64,000 nt of DNA from JALNZF01 sp964447405 (GTDB lineage Bacteria > Nitrospirota > UBA9217). Numbering within the stretch: the stretch's first letter is position 1; each line of letters starts with the position of its first letter. The position numbers were made by a program, and so were the translations under genes. The DNA lies in assembly GCA_964447405.1 (NCBI GenBank), contig CAYUSP010000003.1, positions 1 to 64,000 of the forward strand. Direction: 5' to 3'. Below the pieces are notes generated by a model that saw nothing but the letters and a program-made list of their open reading frames with translations, was not told the DNA's origin and ran no database searches. Shown here piece after piece: positions 28,086 to 37,172 of this stretch.

Positions 28086-29006
28086 TTATGTTCTTTGACC
28101 GCGCCAAAAACTCGCCACTTCCCTCGGCAGCGCATTCCAGTATTGTCCTTCATACCGTGTTTTCACGTATTCAAGGAATTCTTTGTAATATGATACGGAA
28201 TACTCCTCGATCCCGCACTTTGCTCCATTGAAATTAATATAATCAGGATGAGTAATCAGGAGCGCCATGCCGCCTTGTTGCGCGATCCAATCCAGTTTTC
28301 TTTTCCATATGTCAATCGTTCTTTCCTGCATGATCACAAAGAGAGAATGGTCCTGGGGAAGTGTGTACGGCAGCTCGACGTATCCGCTTGTGCCATTAAT
28401 CCCATCCACTAGGAACGGGAAGATTGTGCACATGTTCTCCGCATTCGGCTCAAAGGGATCAGTGTCGAAGGTTGACGCATCATATTCTATATTGAGGTCG
28501 TGGAACCAATCAAGTTTGTGGATCATTGAGGGCGCGCGGTATCCAACGACGTTCCATTCCTTGATATAGGCGTTGATCTTCCTTGCCCGCTCCTTGAAAC
28601 CTTCCCTTGAATCATAGTATTTGCCGTCATGTTTAAGACCATGCACTCCAACCTCGTATTTTCGCTCCTGCAACAGATACCGTAAATCAGGGGAGACCAC
28701 GTATCGCTCAGGTACAAAATTGAATGAGGAGTGGAAGCCCCGAGCCTCTTCCAGAAGCATAAGGTCCATGCAGTGATCATGACCTTTTTCCGTTTCCACA
28801 TCATGGGTCAGAACCAGGGCGAACTTTTTTCCCCCTGGCCAGCCTTTCCAGCTTACCGGCTTCTCGGATGCCTTGGCATTTATAGGCCAGATATCTGCAT
28901 ACTTCACTTTCATTTTCCGGACGATCAGCCTTCTGAGCATCAGCTGCCATCGCCGAGGAATCGCAGGTTTTAAAAGGTAGTAGATTTTCGTAGTAAGAGT
29001 ATTCAT
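28086..29006 (-). CDS. Polysaccharide deacetylase-like protein
   Basis: The 306-residue protein has FALVLTHDVETEKGHDHCMD as the first motif, with the catalytic Asp, then YEVGVHGLKHDGKYYDSREG giving the metal-binding His residues, VVGYRAPSMIHKLDWF (the RAP motif) and ALLITHPDYIN. This is the NodB/polysaccharide deacetylase fold in the form common in XrtA-type loci. No signal peptide is present, so it is probably cytoplasmic or membrane-associated through the basic N-terminus. It is next to the XrtA-type FemAB gene. The acetylated substrate is unknown. Confidence 0.82.
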   Translation of the reverse strand: MNTLTTKIYYLLKPAIPRRWQLMLRRLIVRKMKVKYADIWPINAKASEKPVSWKGWPGGKKFALVLTHDVETEKGHDHCMDLMLLEEARGFHSSFNFVPERYVVSPDLRYLLQERKYEVGVHGLKHDGKYYDSREGFKERARKINAYIKEWNVVGYRAPSMIHKLDWFHDLNIEYDASTFDTDPFEPNAENMCTIFPFLVDGINGTSGYVELPYTLPQDHSLFVIMQERTIDIWKRKLDWIAQQGGMALLITHPDYINFNGAKCGIEEYSVSYYKEFLEYVKTRYEGQYWNALPREVASFWRGQRT

Positions 29007-29135
29007 TTGGTATTTACGTTTAAACGTCGAAACAACCTAGAAGTTCTATTTCCCCGTATCAGCTCTCGTTATGCTGTCAAAGCAAAAACGGAAGCTTATT
29101 CGCTTTCCGCGCCTGTCCTGCCCGTCATCCTTGGA

Positions 29136-30161
29136 TCATCCCATATGCCGGTACAGGAGATTCCCGCTTAATTTCAAAAGCGGTATGGGCATTCTTCTGA
29201 ACAGACTGTTGTGAAATCCGAATATTTTCTGTTCTCCCCTTACAAACATATCTCTTTTGAGATCATACCGGTAATACCTGATCAACTGCTCGACCGCTCC
29301 CCATCCCGACTTGAACTGCCGCAGCCCCTCGTTCTCAGGTTCTGTTCTGCCCAGTGACAGGTTTTGGTATCCGTTCTCACGGTACCATCGGATTCCCTCT
29401 CCCATGACAAGATTATTTGCCCGCAGATGCTGATATGCATGGTCGGACGCCCCATATTTATATATTGCCTTGCCGTTAAAATGAAAAAAGACTGATCCTG
29501 CAACAATATTCATTCCATGGGAAGCCAGGACTATTATGCCTAAATCCCTGCTAATGATATATTCAAAGACTTTCTTAAAAAAGTGATCGGGCTGGGGAGG
29601 CAATCCATGTCTCTTTCTTGTCATCATGTTCAATCGGGCAAATTGCTCCATGGAATCACGGGATGTGCTGACCTTCGTTGATACGCCTTGTTTTAAGGCC
29701 TTCTTGATGCCTCTTTGCGTTGTATCCTTGAACCGGTTAATGATGTCATTTTCCGATCCAGTCAAATCAAGAGAGTGACCAATATATTGAGTGGAAGTTG
29801 TCTGACCGACAATTTCTGGCCAATCTCTCATTTCAAGGTATTTCCAGCCCGTTTTTTTCCCGAATTCTCCGACAATTTTAACAATCTGTTCCGACCATGG
29901 CCCATCTACCGTTATTGGTTCGCAAGAATCGGTAAACGGCAGAGACACACCCCTGTTCCCGGTAAGAACGCTCTTGACCTCCATGAAGGGGAAGAGTGTG
30001 AATAAGTTGTGCTTTTCTCGTGAGATGAAATAAACTGGTTTATATCCATACGATTCGTGCAGGACGCGTGCCCAGTTCTCCGTGTGAAAAAACGTACAAT
30101 GTTTTTGTTGCAGAAGCAACTCGTTCCAAGATGGCGACTGCAAAGGATTTACTATTTCCAT
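29136..30161 (-). CDS. FemAB family protein, XrtA/PEP-CTERM-associated type
   Basis: The 341-residue protein has the FemAB signature VAGSVFFHFNGKAIYKYGAS, NNLVMGEGIRWYRENGYQNL, SLGRTEPENEGLRQFKSGWG and DTTQRGIKKALKQGVSTKVS. The SLGRTEPENEGL block is the form I associate with the FemAB family found in exosortase A loci (TIGR03019 type). Proteins of this type are consistently linked with PEP-CTERM EPS operons, but the reaction is unproven; transfer of an aminoacyl or acyl group to a sugar is the usual guess. It is flanked by the deacetylase and the WbpD-like gene. Confidence 0.85.
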   Translation of the reverse strand: MEIVNPLQSPSWNELLLQQKHCTFFHTENWARVLHESYGYKPVYFISREKHNLFTLFPFMEVKSVLTGNRGVSLPFTDSCEPITVDGPWSEQIVKIVGEFGKKTGWKYLEMRDWPEIVGQTTSTQYIGHSLDLTGSENDIINRFKDTTQRGIKKALKQGVSTKVSTSRDSMEQFARLNMMTRKRHGLPPQPDHFFKKVFEYIISRDLGIIVLASHGMNIVAGSVFFHFNGKAIYKYGASDHAYQHLRANNLVMGEGIRWYRENGYQNLSLGRTEPENEGLRQFKSGWGAVEQLIRYYRYDLKRDMFVRGEQKIFGFHNSLFRRMPIPLLKLSGNLLYRHMG

Positions 30162-30246
30162 ACATAGAGGTTGAATTAGTGAGAGTTATCTGGAAAGCAG
30201 ATGCGGGATATTGCTGATATATTGATCGTCACAAGGAGGTGGAAAA

Positions 30247-30726
30247 TCAATTTTCAGGTATCTTTCTAATGAACCTCGCCGGATTACCCGCCACAATAGT
30301 GCCCGGGGGTACGTCTTTCGTTACTACGCTTCCTGCGCCGATTATCGCCTTTTCTCCAATGGTAACATTGCTCAGGATAGTAGCTCCGGATCCTATGGTT
30401 GCCCCGCGTTTGACAAGTGTAGGCTCAACCTTCCAGTCAGCCTCAGTCTGAAGTCCCCCTCCCACACTGGTTGCACGTGGAAAAGTATCGTTGGTGAACA
30501 TCACACCGTGACCAATGAAGACCTCGTCCTCGATGGTTACACCTTCGCAAATGAACGTATGGCTCTGGATCTTGCAATTCTTGCCAATGAAAGCGTTTTT
30601 CTGAACTTCGACAAAAGTCCCGATCTTGGTATTGTCGTCTATGGAGCAGCCATACAGGTTTACGAAGTTGGCGATTTTGACATCTTTGCCGAGCTTTACA
30701 TCTTCGGCAATGGAATTGTATTTCAT
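30247..30726 (-). CDS. Hexapeptide N-acetyltransferase (WbpD/WlbB-like)
   Basis: The 159-residue left-handed beta-helix protein reads AEDVKLGKDVKIANFVNLYG, IGTFVEVQKNAFIGKNCKI, SHTFICEGVTIEDEVFIGHG, MFTNDTFPRA and KRGATIGSGATILSNVTIG. WbpD/WlbB add acetyl to the 3-amino group of UDP-GlcNAc(3NH2)A, and this protein matches that group in length and in the GHGVMFTNDTFPRA loop. Its ATG overlaps the stop of the oxidoreductase gene by four bases, the same order as in known wbp/wlb operons. It is cytoplasmic and most likely trimeric. Confidence 0.88.
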   Translation of the reverse strand: MKYNSIAEDVKLGKDVKIANFVNLYGCSIDDNTKIGTFVEVQKNAFIGKNCKIQSHTFICEGVTIEDEVFIGHGVMFTNDTFPRATSVGGGLQTEADWKVEPTLVKRGATIGSGATILSNVTIGEKAIIGAGSVVTKDVPPGTIVAGNPARFIRKIPEN

Positions 30727-31724
30727 AAGGTAACCGCCTGGCCGCCCTTTTTAAGCGACTGATTGCAGGCTTCGAGCATTCTTACCATGCGTAGACCGGA
30801 ATGACCGTCATTGATCGGTGTTTCGGATGTTTCAATGCAATGAATAAAGTACTCTGTTTCGGTTTTAAGCGCTTCCACCTGCTCGACCCGGGGCGCGTGC
30901 ATATCACCTGAGCGGTAGTTGACCAGCATCTTATAGGTGGCTTCCTTGCTCTTGACGTCAACCCCTTTGTCGTAAATTTTTATCTTTTCATCCGGCTCCA
31001 GGTCGTTCCAGACCAGCATCTTTTTCTCGCCGCCGATCAGGGTGGTGCGTACTTTGACCGGGGAAAGCCAGTTGACATTAAAATGTGCGATCATATTATT
31101 ATTGAAATGAACCGTGACATAGGCTGTGTCTTCCATGGCGCTGATATGCGCTTTCCCGGTAGCTGAGACAGCAACGGGTTTTTCCGAGACCAGATAATCC
31201 ATGATTGCGAAGTCATGCGGCGCCAGGTCCCAGATAACGTTTACATCGTGCTGAAAAAGTCCGAGATTTACCCTGACGGAGTCATAATAATAGAGATCAC
31301 CCAGCGCCTTATCATCAATGAGCTTCTTCATCTTCTTTACCGCGCCGGTAAAAATAAATGTATGGTCCACCATTATGGTTAGTTTCTTCTTCTCCGCTAA
31401 TGCTATTAGTTCCTCGGCCTCGGCTACCGATGCGGTAAAAGGCTTTTCAACAAAAACATGCTTGCCATTCTCAAGAGCTTTCCTGGCAAGTTCGTAATGG
31501 GACGAGACCGGAGTAATGACTGCAACAGCATCAATTTCAGGGGAGTTGAGAATATCATTGAAATCTCTCGTTACCGCTGTATGCGGATAGGATTTCTGCG
31601 CACGGTTCAATGCGCTCTGACTGCCGTCGCAGATAGAGACAACCTTGGCGCCTTCGATTCCGCTGAAATTCCGAACGATGTTCGGCCCCCAATAGCCATA
31701 TCCAATAATACCGATGTTGATCAT
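30723..31724 (-). CDS. UDP-sugar 3-dehydrogenase of Gfo/Idh/MocA family (WbpB/WlbA-like)
   Basis: The chosen start is ATG 31724, preceded by GGAGG four bases upstream, giving 333 residues; a longer frame to 31781 has no such site. The N-terminus INIGIIGYGYWGPNIVRNF is the Rossmann motif and HVFVEKPFTASVAEAEELI holds the catalytic-site Lys. The middle has VRVNLGLFQHDVNVIWDLAP, matching WbpB/WlbA (oxidation of UDP-GlcNAcA at C3). It overlaps the WbpD-like gene. With the WbpE- and WbpI-like genes it would give UDP-ManNAc3NAcA if a UDP-GlcNAc 6-dehydrogenase (WbpA) is present elsewhere. Confidence 0.88.
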   Translation of the reverse strand: MINIGIIGYGYWGPNIVRNFSGIEGAKVVSICDGSQSALNRAQKSYPHTAVTRDFNDILNSPEIDAVAVITPVSSHYELARKALENGKHVFVEKPFTASVAEAEELIALAEKKKLTIMVDHTFIFTGAVKKMKKLIDDKALGDLYYYDSVRVNLGLFQHDVNVIWDLAPHDFAIMDYLVSEKPVAVSATGKAHISAMEDTAYVTVHFNNNMIAHFNVNWLSPVKVRTTLIGGEKKMLVWNDLEPDEKIKIYDKGVDVKSKEATYKMLVNYRSGDMHAPRVEQVEALKTETEYFIHCIETSETPINDGHSGLRMVRMLEACNQSLKKGGQAVTL

Positions 31725-31844
31725 GAAACCTCCATCTAGTAGACAATCACACCGCAGGCCGCCGCATGGCGTATAACACACTTATAATCCATATTGAGTA
31801 AGCTTTGTGCCCTTTGTGCTTTGCGCTTAAAGCGCCTGGCAAAG

Positions 31845-32999
31845 CTAATACGCACCCTTCCCCGCTAAAATAACCCAGGGAGTCTTCAGCAACAGTTTCA
31901 CGTCCATCCACAGTGTCCAGTTTGTCGCATACTGGAGGTCCAGCCTGACCATTTCATCAAAGGTCGTCGAACTTCGCCCCACAACCTGCCAGAGCCCGGT
32001 GATACCTGGTTTTATCTCGAGAACACGACGACGATGCCACATGTCATATTTTTCAAGTTCGTAGGGAATGGGAGGTCTCGGCCCCACCAGAGACATCTCG
32101 CCTCTCAGCACATTGAAGAATTGCGGCAGCTCATCAAGGCTTGTCTTTCTGAGTATGTGTCCAAGCGGGGTTATTCTTTTGTCATTCTTAATCTTGAATA
32201 TTTTTTTACTACTGTTACCGCTGCTGTTAATTCCGGCCTCTTCTGGCACTTTGTTGGCAATCAAATTATGCACAAATTCCTTGTGTATCGCGAAATCGTT
32301 GTTGTTGATCATGCTTCTGAACTTCAGAAATTTGAATTTTTTCTCGTATTGTCCCACCCTCTCCTGACGGAAAAGCACCGGCCCTCTGGTGGTTAGTTTG
32401 AGTGCTATCGGGATAAGAATGAAAAAAGGTGAAAAAATAAGGATGCCGGCGATGCTGCCGACAACATCCATTGCCCGCTTCATTTTCAGCGCGTTCTTCC
32501 GGGTATTCTCCTTTTTAGGGTATTCCGGGTAAAAGGTAAATTTCAGAGGTCCGCCCGGTTTGTTCGGCTGCCCATCTTCGGGAAAACGATGAAAATATAT
32601 TTGAATAACGTCAAGCTGTTCCGCGGGCAATGTTGCATGAAGACTCTGATAGATCTTTTCCTGAAGGGTCTCCGTCTCGAGGCTGTTCATTTCTGTAAAG
32701 ATAACGCCCAATACCGCGGCACTTCGGTACCATCCTTTAATGTCAGTTTCCCGCGTAAGAAATGCAAGCGCCTTCATTGTTTCCTTTACGGATGCGCTTC
32801 TGCTTTGAGGTTTGCGTATCGCGGTAAAGTCCAGTGTCATAACCAGAAAAGGCCTTCCCGAACGTTCGCTGCGTTTCCGCTCAAAGGCAAGCATTTCGTG
32901 AAAATAGTCCTCCACATAGCAGCCGTAAATGCCGTCACAAAACTCCTGAGAAGGCTGCTGCATATCGGTCCGTTTGTTTTTACGCGATTCTATAAGCAT
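31845..32999 (-). CDS. Priming sugar transferase with degenerate GGDEF-like N-terminus
   Basis: The C-terminal 210 residues are a bacterial sugar transferase (polyprenyl phosphate hexose-1-P transferase): KRAMDVVGSIAGILIFSPFF, GPVLFRQERVGQYEKKFKF, LRKTSLDELPQFFNVLRGEM, SLVGPRPPIPYELEKY and KPGITGLWQVVGRSS. It would load the first sugar on undecaprenyl phosphate. The N-terminal 150 residues are cytosolic, not the usual four membrane helices: FERKRSERSGRPFLVMTLDF and TDIKGWYRSAAVLGVIF resemble a GGDEF-domain fold whose GGDEF motif is lost. That domain may be a regulatory or binding module. The length is 384 residues and the start is ATG 32999. Confidence 0.85.
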   Translation of the reverse strand: MLIESRKNKRTDMQQPSQEFCDGIYGCYVEDYFHEMLAFERKRSERSGRPFLVMTLDFTAIRKPQSRSASVKETMKALAFLTRETDIKGWYRSAAVLGVIFTEMNSLETETLQEKIYQSLHATLPAEQLDVIQIYFHRFPEDGQPNKPGGPLKFTFYPEYPKKENTRKNALKMKRAMDVVGSIAGILIFSPFFILIPIALKLTTRGPVLFRQERVGQYEKKFKFLKFRSMINNNDFAIHKEFVHNLIANKVPEEAGINSSGNSSKKIFKIKNDKRITPLGHILRKTSLDELPQFFNVLRGEMSLVGPRPPIPYELEKYDMWHRRRVLEIKPGITGLWQVVGRSSTTFDEMVRLDLQYATNWTLWMDVKLLLKTPWVILAGKGAY

Positions 33000-33089
33000 A
33001 TTTTACTCCTTTGTGCCGTTTATACGCTTTCTGTGAACTTGCTCATCCGAAAAAAACTTTTTCTATTCGTCAACCAACCGTCCTTGAGA

Positions 33090-34361
33090 TCAGAAGACCT
33101 TTCGCAGTTCAACACTGAACCGGTTGTTGAAGTAGTTCAAAGAGTACGTGTCAGGTGAATAATTGGTGGAATAACGATAATCAGCAGATAAGGTGAGATT
33201 TTCCATAGCTTGCTGTTCAAATCGCAACCCTGCCAGATACCGGTTTGAATAGGTATTCAACTGACTCACTTCCAGCCGATCTGCGGATATATCGAAAACA
33301 AGTCTCGATAGTGCAGTAATAGCGCGGCTCATGTTTCCGGACAAGCGGTAAATCACATTTTCAAGATGCTTGCTTTCTGCGTCACGATACTCGATCATTC
33401 CGCCGGAAACAGAGATAGCGGTCCGTTCAACATCTCTCCTCACCGTTGCAATATACCGGTCCTCTCTCCTCAGGGAGCGAAGCGGGTCGGGAATAAAGCG
33501 CAGCCCTGTTTCGTAAGATATAGTAAATGTGGAGAGGCGCTGCGTGAAATTCGCGTCCCAATAAACCTGTGAAGTCCGTGCCCTTGACTCATAACTGAAC
33601 CAGCTGTTGCCGGCCTTGACATTAATAGTGGAATTGTCTGCATTCTCGAAATGTTCCCCGACGTATACATCGTACTGTTTGTAATCCGTGCGGTTGTTGT
33701 CATTCATGGTATACTTTGCGCCCGCGATCATACTTGAGCGCAGGGACAGTTCATGTCTTGCATCTACGTAGCCAATATGGTCCGTACTATCAACTGCGGC
33801 CGGGTCTTTATACCACGTGTTCATATACAGATAGCCTGCGGTAATGGTCACGTGCGAGGTAGGCTTCAACGCCATAAAGGGATTGATGGTAACGATGTTT
33901 CTGTCAGATTGATTTACAAAATTGCTTTCCTGAGTATAATCTCTCAGCACATCAGTAGAAACCCGTGCATACTCATCCCTGACATCTAAAAAGAGCAACT
34001 CCTTGATAATTCTGCTTCTACTTGTCAGATTCAATGCCTGCGATGTGTCGTTGCCCATAGTCCCCTTTGCATAGTAGCGATAATTGTAGGCATATACAGC
34101 ATCCAGGTCTATATTCGGAGCAGAATAGAAGATCGTAAGGGATGGTGCGATCCGCGCGATATAATCCCTGTTCATATTGTCGGTTACGAGCAAAACATTA
34201 TCATTATATTCTTCGCTCAGGATCACACTCGGCTGGATACGAAACTCCGATCCATCTGAAGATCGCGGGGCCATGATCGTCATAGTACTCAGAATAACCG
34301 CGCTGAGGCAAATGAATGAGGCGTTTACTCTGTTTTGTATCGTTTGGCGATGTAGAGGCAA
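33090..34361 (-). CDS. Outer-membrane beta-barrel protein, PEP-CTERM/EPS-associated
   Basis: The 423-residue protein starts with a signal-like hydrophobic region (ASFICLSAVILSTMTIM). It then reads as alternating beta strands with many Tyr, Arg and Asp: ILSEEYNDNVLLVTDN, DYIARIAPSLTIFYSA, YAYNYRYYAKGTMG, down to FSVELRKVF, a C-terminal Phe as in outer-membrane barrels. This resembles the TIGR03016-type proteins that accompany PrsT and XrtA-type EPS genes and are thought to help the polymer cross the outer membrane. It is preceded by about 160 bp of intergenic DNA and followed by the sugar transferase. Confidence 0.75.
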   Translation of the reverse strand: MPLHRQTIQNRVNASFICLSAVILSTMTIMAPRSSDGSEFRIQPSVILSEEYNDNVLLVTDNMNRDYIARIAPSLTIFYSAPNIDLDAVYAYNYRYYAKGTMGNDTSQALNLTSRSRIIKELLFLDVRDEYARVSTDVLRDYTQESNFVNQSDRNIVTINPFMALKPTSHVTITAGYLYMNTWYKDPAAVDSTDHIGYVDARHELSLRSSMIAGAKYTMNDNNRTDYKQYDVYVGEHFENADNSTINVKAGNSWFSYESRARTSQVYWDANFTQRLSTFTISYETGLRFIPDPLRSLRREDRYIATVRRDVERTAISVSGGMIEYRDAESKHLENVIYRLSGNMSRAITALSRLVFDISADRLEVSQLNTYSNRYLAGLRFEQQAMENLTLSADYRYSTNYSPDTYSLNYFNNRFSVELRKVF

Positions 34362-34521
34362 TCGTTCTGAGTTCTCGAGACAATGTTAAATATGCGAAGG
34401 TGGATATGATGCGTGTAATAAAGATGTCTGGCAAAGCTTCGCCCTCTCAGTTACAGTTATTAACCGAAGGGCAGGCAATGACACTTTTCATGATCAAGTC
34501 CGATCAAACTAACGGAACAGC

Positions 34522-35091
34522 TCAGACCTGTTCAACATCCTCGGCGTGGATCTTTAAACCAACGCTTCTACCAAGAAGATCGAAGTTCACCAGGAACATA
34601 TGGCTGCCTTCTCTTTTCATCAAAATGCCTGCGGCGCCGCTGAGAGGCCCGCGCTTCATCCGTACCGGCATCCCTTCCCTGAATGTAGGGAAGACGTCTA
34701 TCAATTCCCCGCTATTGATCATGACCTTCAGAGATGCGATATCCTCCGAAGACACCAATGTGGGATGCCCCGGCTCCAAAGAAACAAACCGCACTGCTCC
34801 CCGGGTTTGCAGAATATTTAGAAACGCTCCTGGCTGCGGAACCAGTTGAACAAACAGATAACCCGGGAAAAGCGGAAAATCGATATTTTTTTTCCTGTCC
34901 TTCCATTGGCGCATCCTCGTCGCAGTCGGAACAAAAGTAATTATGCCTTTTCTTGTAAGCTCTTCAGCGGTTACAAACTCATGGCGTGATTTTACCCAAA
35001 GCGCATACCAGTTACCCGCCTCCACTGCTTGGTCCGGGGCACCGAGACCATAAGCGACGCCCGTCTGGTCATTTCTTTCTGGTTTTGCCAT
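34522..35091 (-). CDS. NusG/UpxY-family transcription antiterminator
   Basis: The domain starts at NWYALWVKSRHEFVTAEEL, the NGN fold of NusG paralogues, with FPLFPGYLFVQLVPQPGAFL and RGAVRFVSLEPGHPTLVSSED, and ends with a KOW-like stretch, EGMPVRMKRGPLSGAAGILM. UpxY/RfaH-type paralogues bind RNA polymerase and let it read long polysaccharide operons. I chose ATG 35091 (189 residues) over the longer frame from 35157, because the first 22 residues of that frame only copy the overlapping kinase gene. It overlaps the kinase by 23 bp. Its place early in a roughly 40-kb one-way locus fits the antiterminator role. Confidence 0.87.
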   Translation of the reverse strand: MAKPERNDQTGVAYGLGAPDQAVEAGNWYALWVKSRHEFVTAEELTRKGIITFVPTATRMRQWKDRKKNIDFPLFPGYLFVQLVPQPGAFLNILQTRGAVRFVSLEPGHPTLVSSEDIASLKVMINSGELIDVFPTFREGMPVRMKRGPLSGAAGILMKREGSHMFLVNFDLLGRSVGLKIHAEDVEQV

Positions 35092-35938
35092 AGCGATTAT
35101 CATAGTAGTGATCATAATGATGATGGTATTTCCCGCCCAGGCTCGTGATGCTTGCATTGTTGTAGACTATACCGAGCACTGATGAACCTTTCAGTATGTC
35201 GAACATTTGACCGATACCCTTGAGAGAAGCGCCTCCCTCTTTCACAACAACAAGAATGCCGTCCACCAGAGCGCTCAAGGCCTGCGTTTCAGCGAACAGA
35301 AGGATCGGCGAGGTATCAATGATAATATAGCGGTCCTTGTATCTGTGCTTCAGTTCCGCAAGAAATTCCTTCATCCGGTGGGATGAAAGTAGCTCACCAG
35401 GATTCGCCACTGCCTTGCCTGCTGACATAAAGGAGAGTTTCGGAATTCCTGTCTTCACCATGGCTCTTCCGGCGTCAATCTTGTCCTCAAGACAATCAGC
35501 CAGGCCAAAGCGAGGGGCAATTCCAAGGTACTCGTTGAGAGAAGGCCTGCGGAGGTCAGCGTCGATCAACAACACCGTTTGTCCATACTCCCGCGCCAGC
35601 ATAATCGCAAGATTTGTACTGGTAATGCTCTTCCCTTCTCCGCTCACCGCACTCGTCACAATAAGTGTGTTCCGGAATTCCTCACGGGTCATCCGCAACA
35701 AAACTGTTTTCAGCTTTCGGTATTCCTCAGCAATGGGCGAATCAGGATTCATGAAAGTCACCAGGGAGGAGTTCGTCGGACTAATCATTAACTCATCACT
35801 GGTCTCAACGGGCACAGCAGGGTTGGATACTGTTTTTACATCAGCACCTTCAGGTTTATTCGTTTTCCTGAGGACCAACGCTTTTAGCAGCGCTTTTTTC
35901 TGAATCGTGCCCATTTCTTTGCTCATGTTATTATCCAT
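35069..35938 (-). CDS. Tyrosine-protein autokinase (CpsD/CapB, BY-kinase)
   Basis: The protein has the BY-kinase sites: Walker A SAVSGEGKSITSTNLAIML, Walker A' TVLLIDADLRRPSLNEYLG, Walker B DRYIIIDTSPILLFAE, and a C-terminal tyrosine and histidine cluster (YHHHYDHYYDNRYGK) that would be autophosphorylated. It is a cytoplasmic kinase that partners a Wzz-like membrane activator to control chain length and export. I chose ATG 35938 (289 residues), with AGGGA just upstream; a longer frame to 36016 mostly overlaps the Wzz gene. It lies 13 bp from that gene. The form is like the XrtA-associated kinases (TIGR03018 type). Confidence 0.88.
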   Translation of the reverse strand: MDNNMSKEMGTIQKKALLKALVLRKTNKPEGADVKTVSNPAVPVETSDELMISPTNSSLVTFMNPDSPIAEEYRKLKTVLLRMTREEFRNTLIVTSAVSGEGKSITSTNLAIMLAREYGQTVLLIDADLRRPSLNEYLGIAPRFGLADCLEDKIDAGRAMVKTGIPKLSFMSAGKAVANPGELLSSHRMKEFLAELKHRYKDRYIIIDTSPILLFAETQALSALVDGILVVVKEGGASLKGIGQMFDILKGSSVLGIVYNNASITSLGGKYHHHYDHYYDNRYGKTRKK

Positions 35939-35951
35939 CTTCCCTGTCAAT

Positions 35952-37163
35952 TCATTGACTCTGTTTGATGAGTTCAAACACAATAACCGCCACAAGCGCG
36001 GCCGCATAAATTCCACTTAAACTGTATAAATAAATATCTTTCCTTCTCACTTTAAGCAATTCGTTCGGGTCCTGAATATGCGGTATCACTGCTATCACAG
36101 GAATGCCAATATTTTTTAGTGAATCCACGCTCTTTACTGATTTATCTAGCATATCGAGAACAATGATCAATCCAAATGCTCCTGCAATGGCCCCCACGAT
36201 CCCGATCAAAATGATTTTAATCCGGCCCAGGCTGACAGGCTGGACCGGCAATACAGCGGGATCTACGATCTTAAATGTTCCCGCTTTGTCCTGGATTTCC
36301 GCCTGACTGGTCACCTCTGACTTGCCATAGGCAGCTGCCAGTTCATCATAAATCCGCCGATCTGCTTCGCGTTCTCTTTCAAGTACAGCCAACCTGTTCT
36401 TTACATTGGCTGCACCTGCGTTTGCATTCAGCTTCGATTTTACGGAATCGATCTCCGATTTTGTTTTTAAGACCTCAGGATGGTTTTCCGTATACTGCAC
36501 AAGGAGAGCATCAAATTTCTTTTGAAGTTCCATTAACTGGTCGTAAAGAATGACGTTTTTATCTTTTTTTAGAAAAGCAATTTCGCCTTCAGTTTTTCCA
36601 ACCTTTTCTTTAAAGTGGTTTATTTGGTCCAGCAGAAATCTATTTGCTCCAAATGAACCCTCTCGTTTTGAACCAAGGTTCTCCTCTATATATTTGCTGA
36701 CAAGTGTGTTCACAAAATCTCGCGCATGCTGTGGACTTATATTTCTGTATGTAACAGCAAAAAAATCAACATTTCTTGAGTTTGATCTGTTGAACTCGAG
36801 GGTAACAATGGTCTTATCCTGTGTCCCTTTTATTAGACTCTCAAGCTGGACCTCGCTCATCTTGTCTATACCTAAATTCAGCTCATTGAGCACTTTGAAA
36901 ATCAAGGTTCTACTTTTCATTATCGTTGATACCGCGCTGATTTTATCGTCCGTAGTTGAAGCGGCACTGAAGTCTCTTATCGCGCTGTTTAAATAATTTT
37001 TTTCTATGGAGACCACTGTCTTTGCCTCATAAACCGGCTTGATTACATAACTTACAGCTACCACCACGGCAATGATTGCAGCTACGATAATGGCAAAAAG
37101 ATAGCGTCGTTTTACCACCAGTTGGATGTATCTATCAATATCGAGCTCCTGTGTCTGTTCCAC
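35952..37163 (-). CDS. Wzz/GumC-type chain-length determinant protein
   Basis: The 403-residue inner-membrane protein begins DIDRYIQLVVKRRYLFAIIV, has one membrane helix (FAIIVAAIIAVVVAVSYVI), the Wzz motif VIKPVYEAKTVVSIEKNYLN, a long periplasmic coiled-coil region (INHFKEKVGKTEGEIAFLKK to RLAVLEREREADRRIYDEL), and a second helix after the Pro-rich PAVLPVQPVSLGRIKIILIG. It ends with an extra helix, LSGIYAAALVAVIVFEL. It sets polymer length with the downstream kinase. Its length is shorter than typical XrtA-type proteins of about 500 residues. Confidence 0.86.
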   Translation of the reverse strand: MEQTQELDIDRYIQLVVKRRYLFAIIVAAIIAVVVAVSYVIKPVYEAKTVVSIEKNYLNSAIRDFSAASTTDDKISAVSTIMKSRTLIFKVLNELNLGIDKMSEVQLESLIKGTQDKTIVTLEFNRSNSRNVDFFAVTYRNISPQHARDFVNTLVSKYIEENLGSKREGSFGANRFLLDQINHFKEKVGKTEGEIAFLKKDKNVILYDQLMELQKKFDALLVQYTENHPEVLKTKSEIDSVKSKLNANAGAANVKNRLAVLEREREADRRIYDELAAAYGKSEVTSQAEIQDKAGTFKIVDPAVLPVQPVSLGRIKIILIGIVGAIAGAFGLIIVLDMLDKSVKSVDSLKNIGIPVIAVIPHIQDPNELLKVRRKDIYLYSLSGIYAAALVAVIVFELIKQSQ

Positions 37164-37172
37164 GCAAATCTC

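Noticed and set aside
34430..34445. Possible sigma-54 site upstream of the outer-membrane barrel gene
   Set aside because: GG-N10-GC spacing is present but the -24 box (AGGGCG) fits poorly; too weak to claim.
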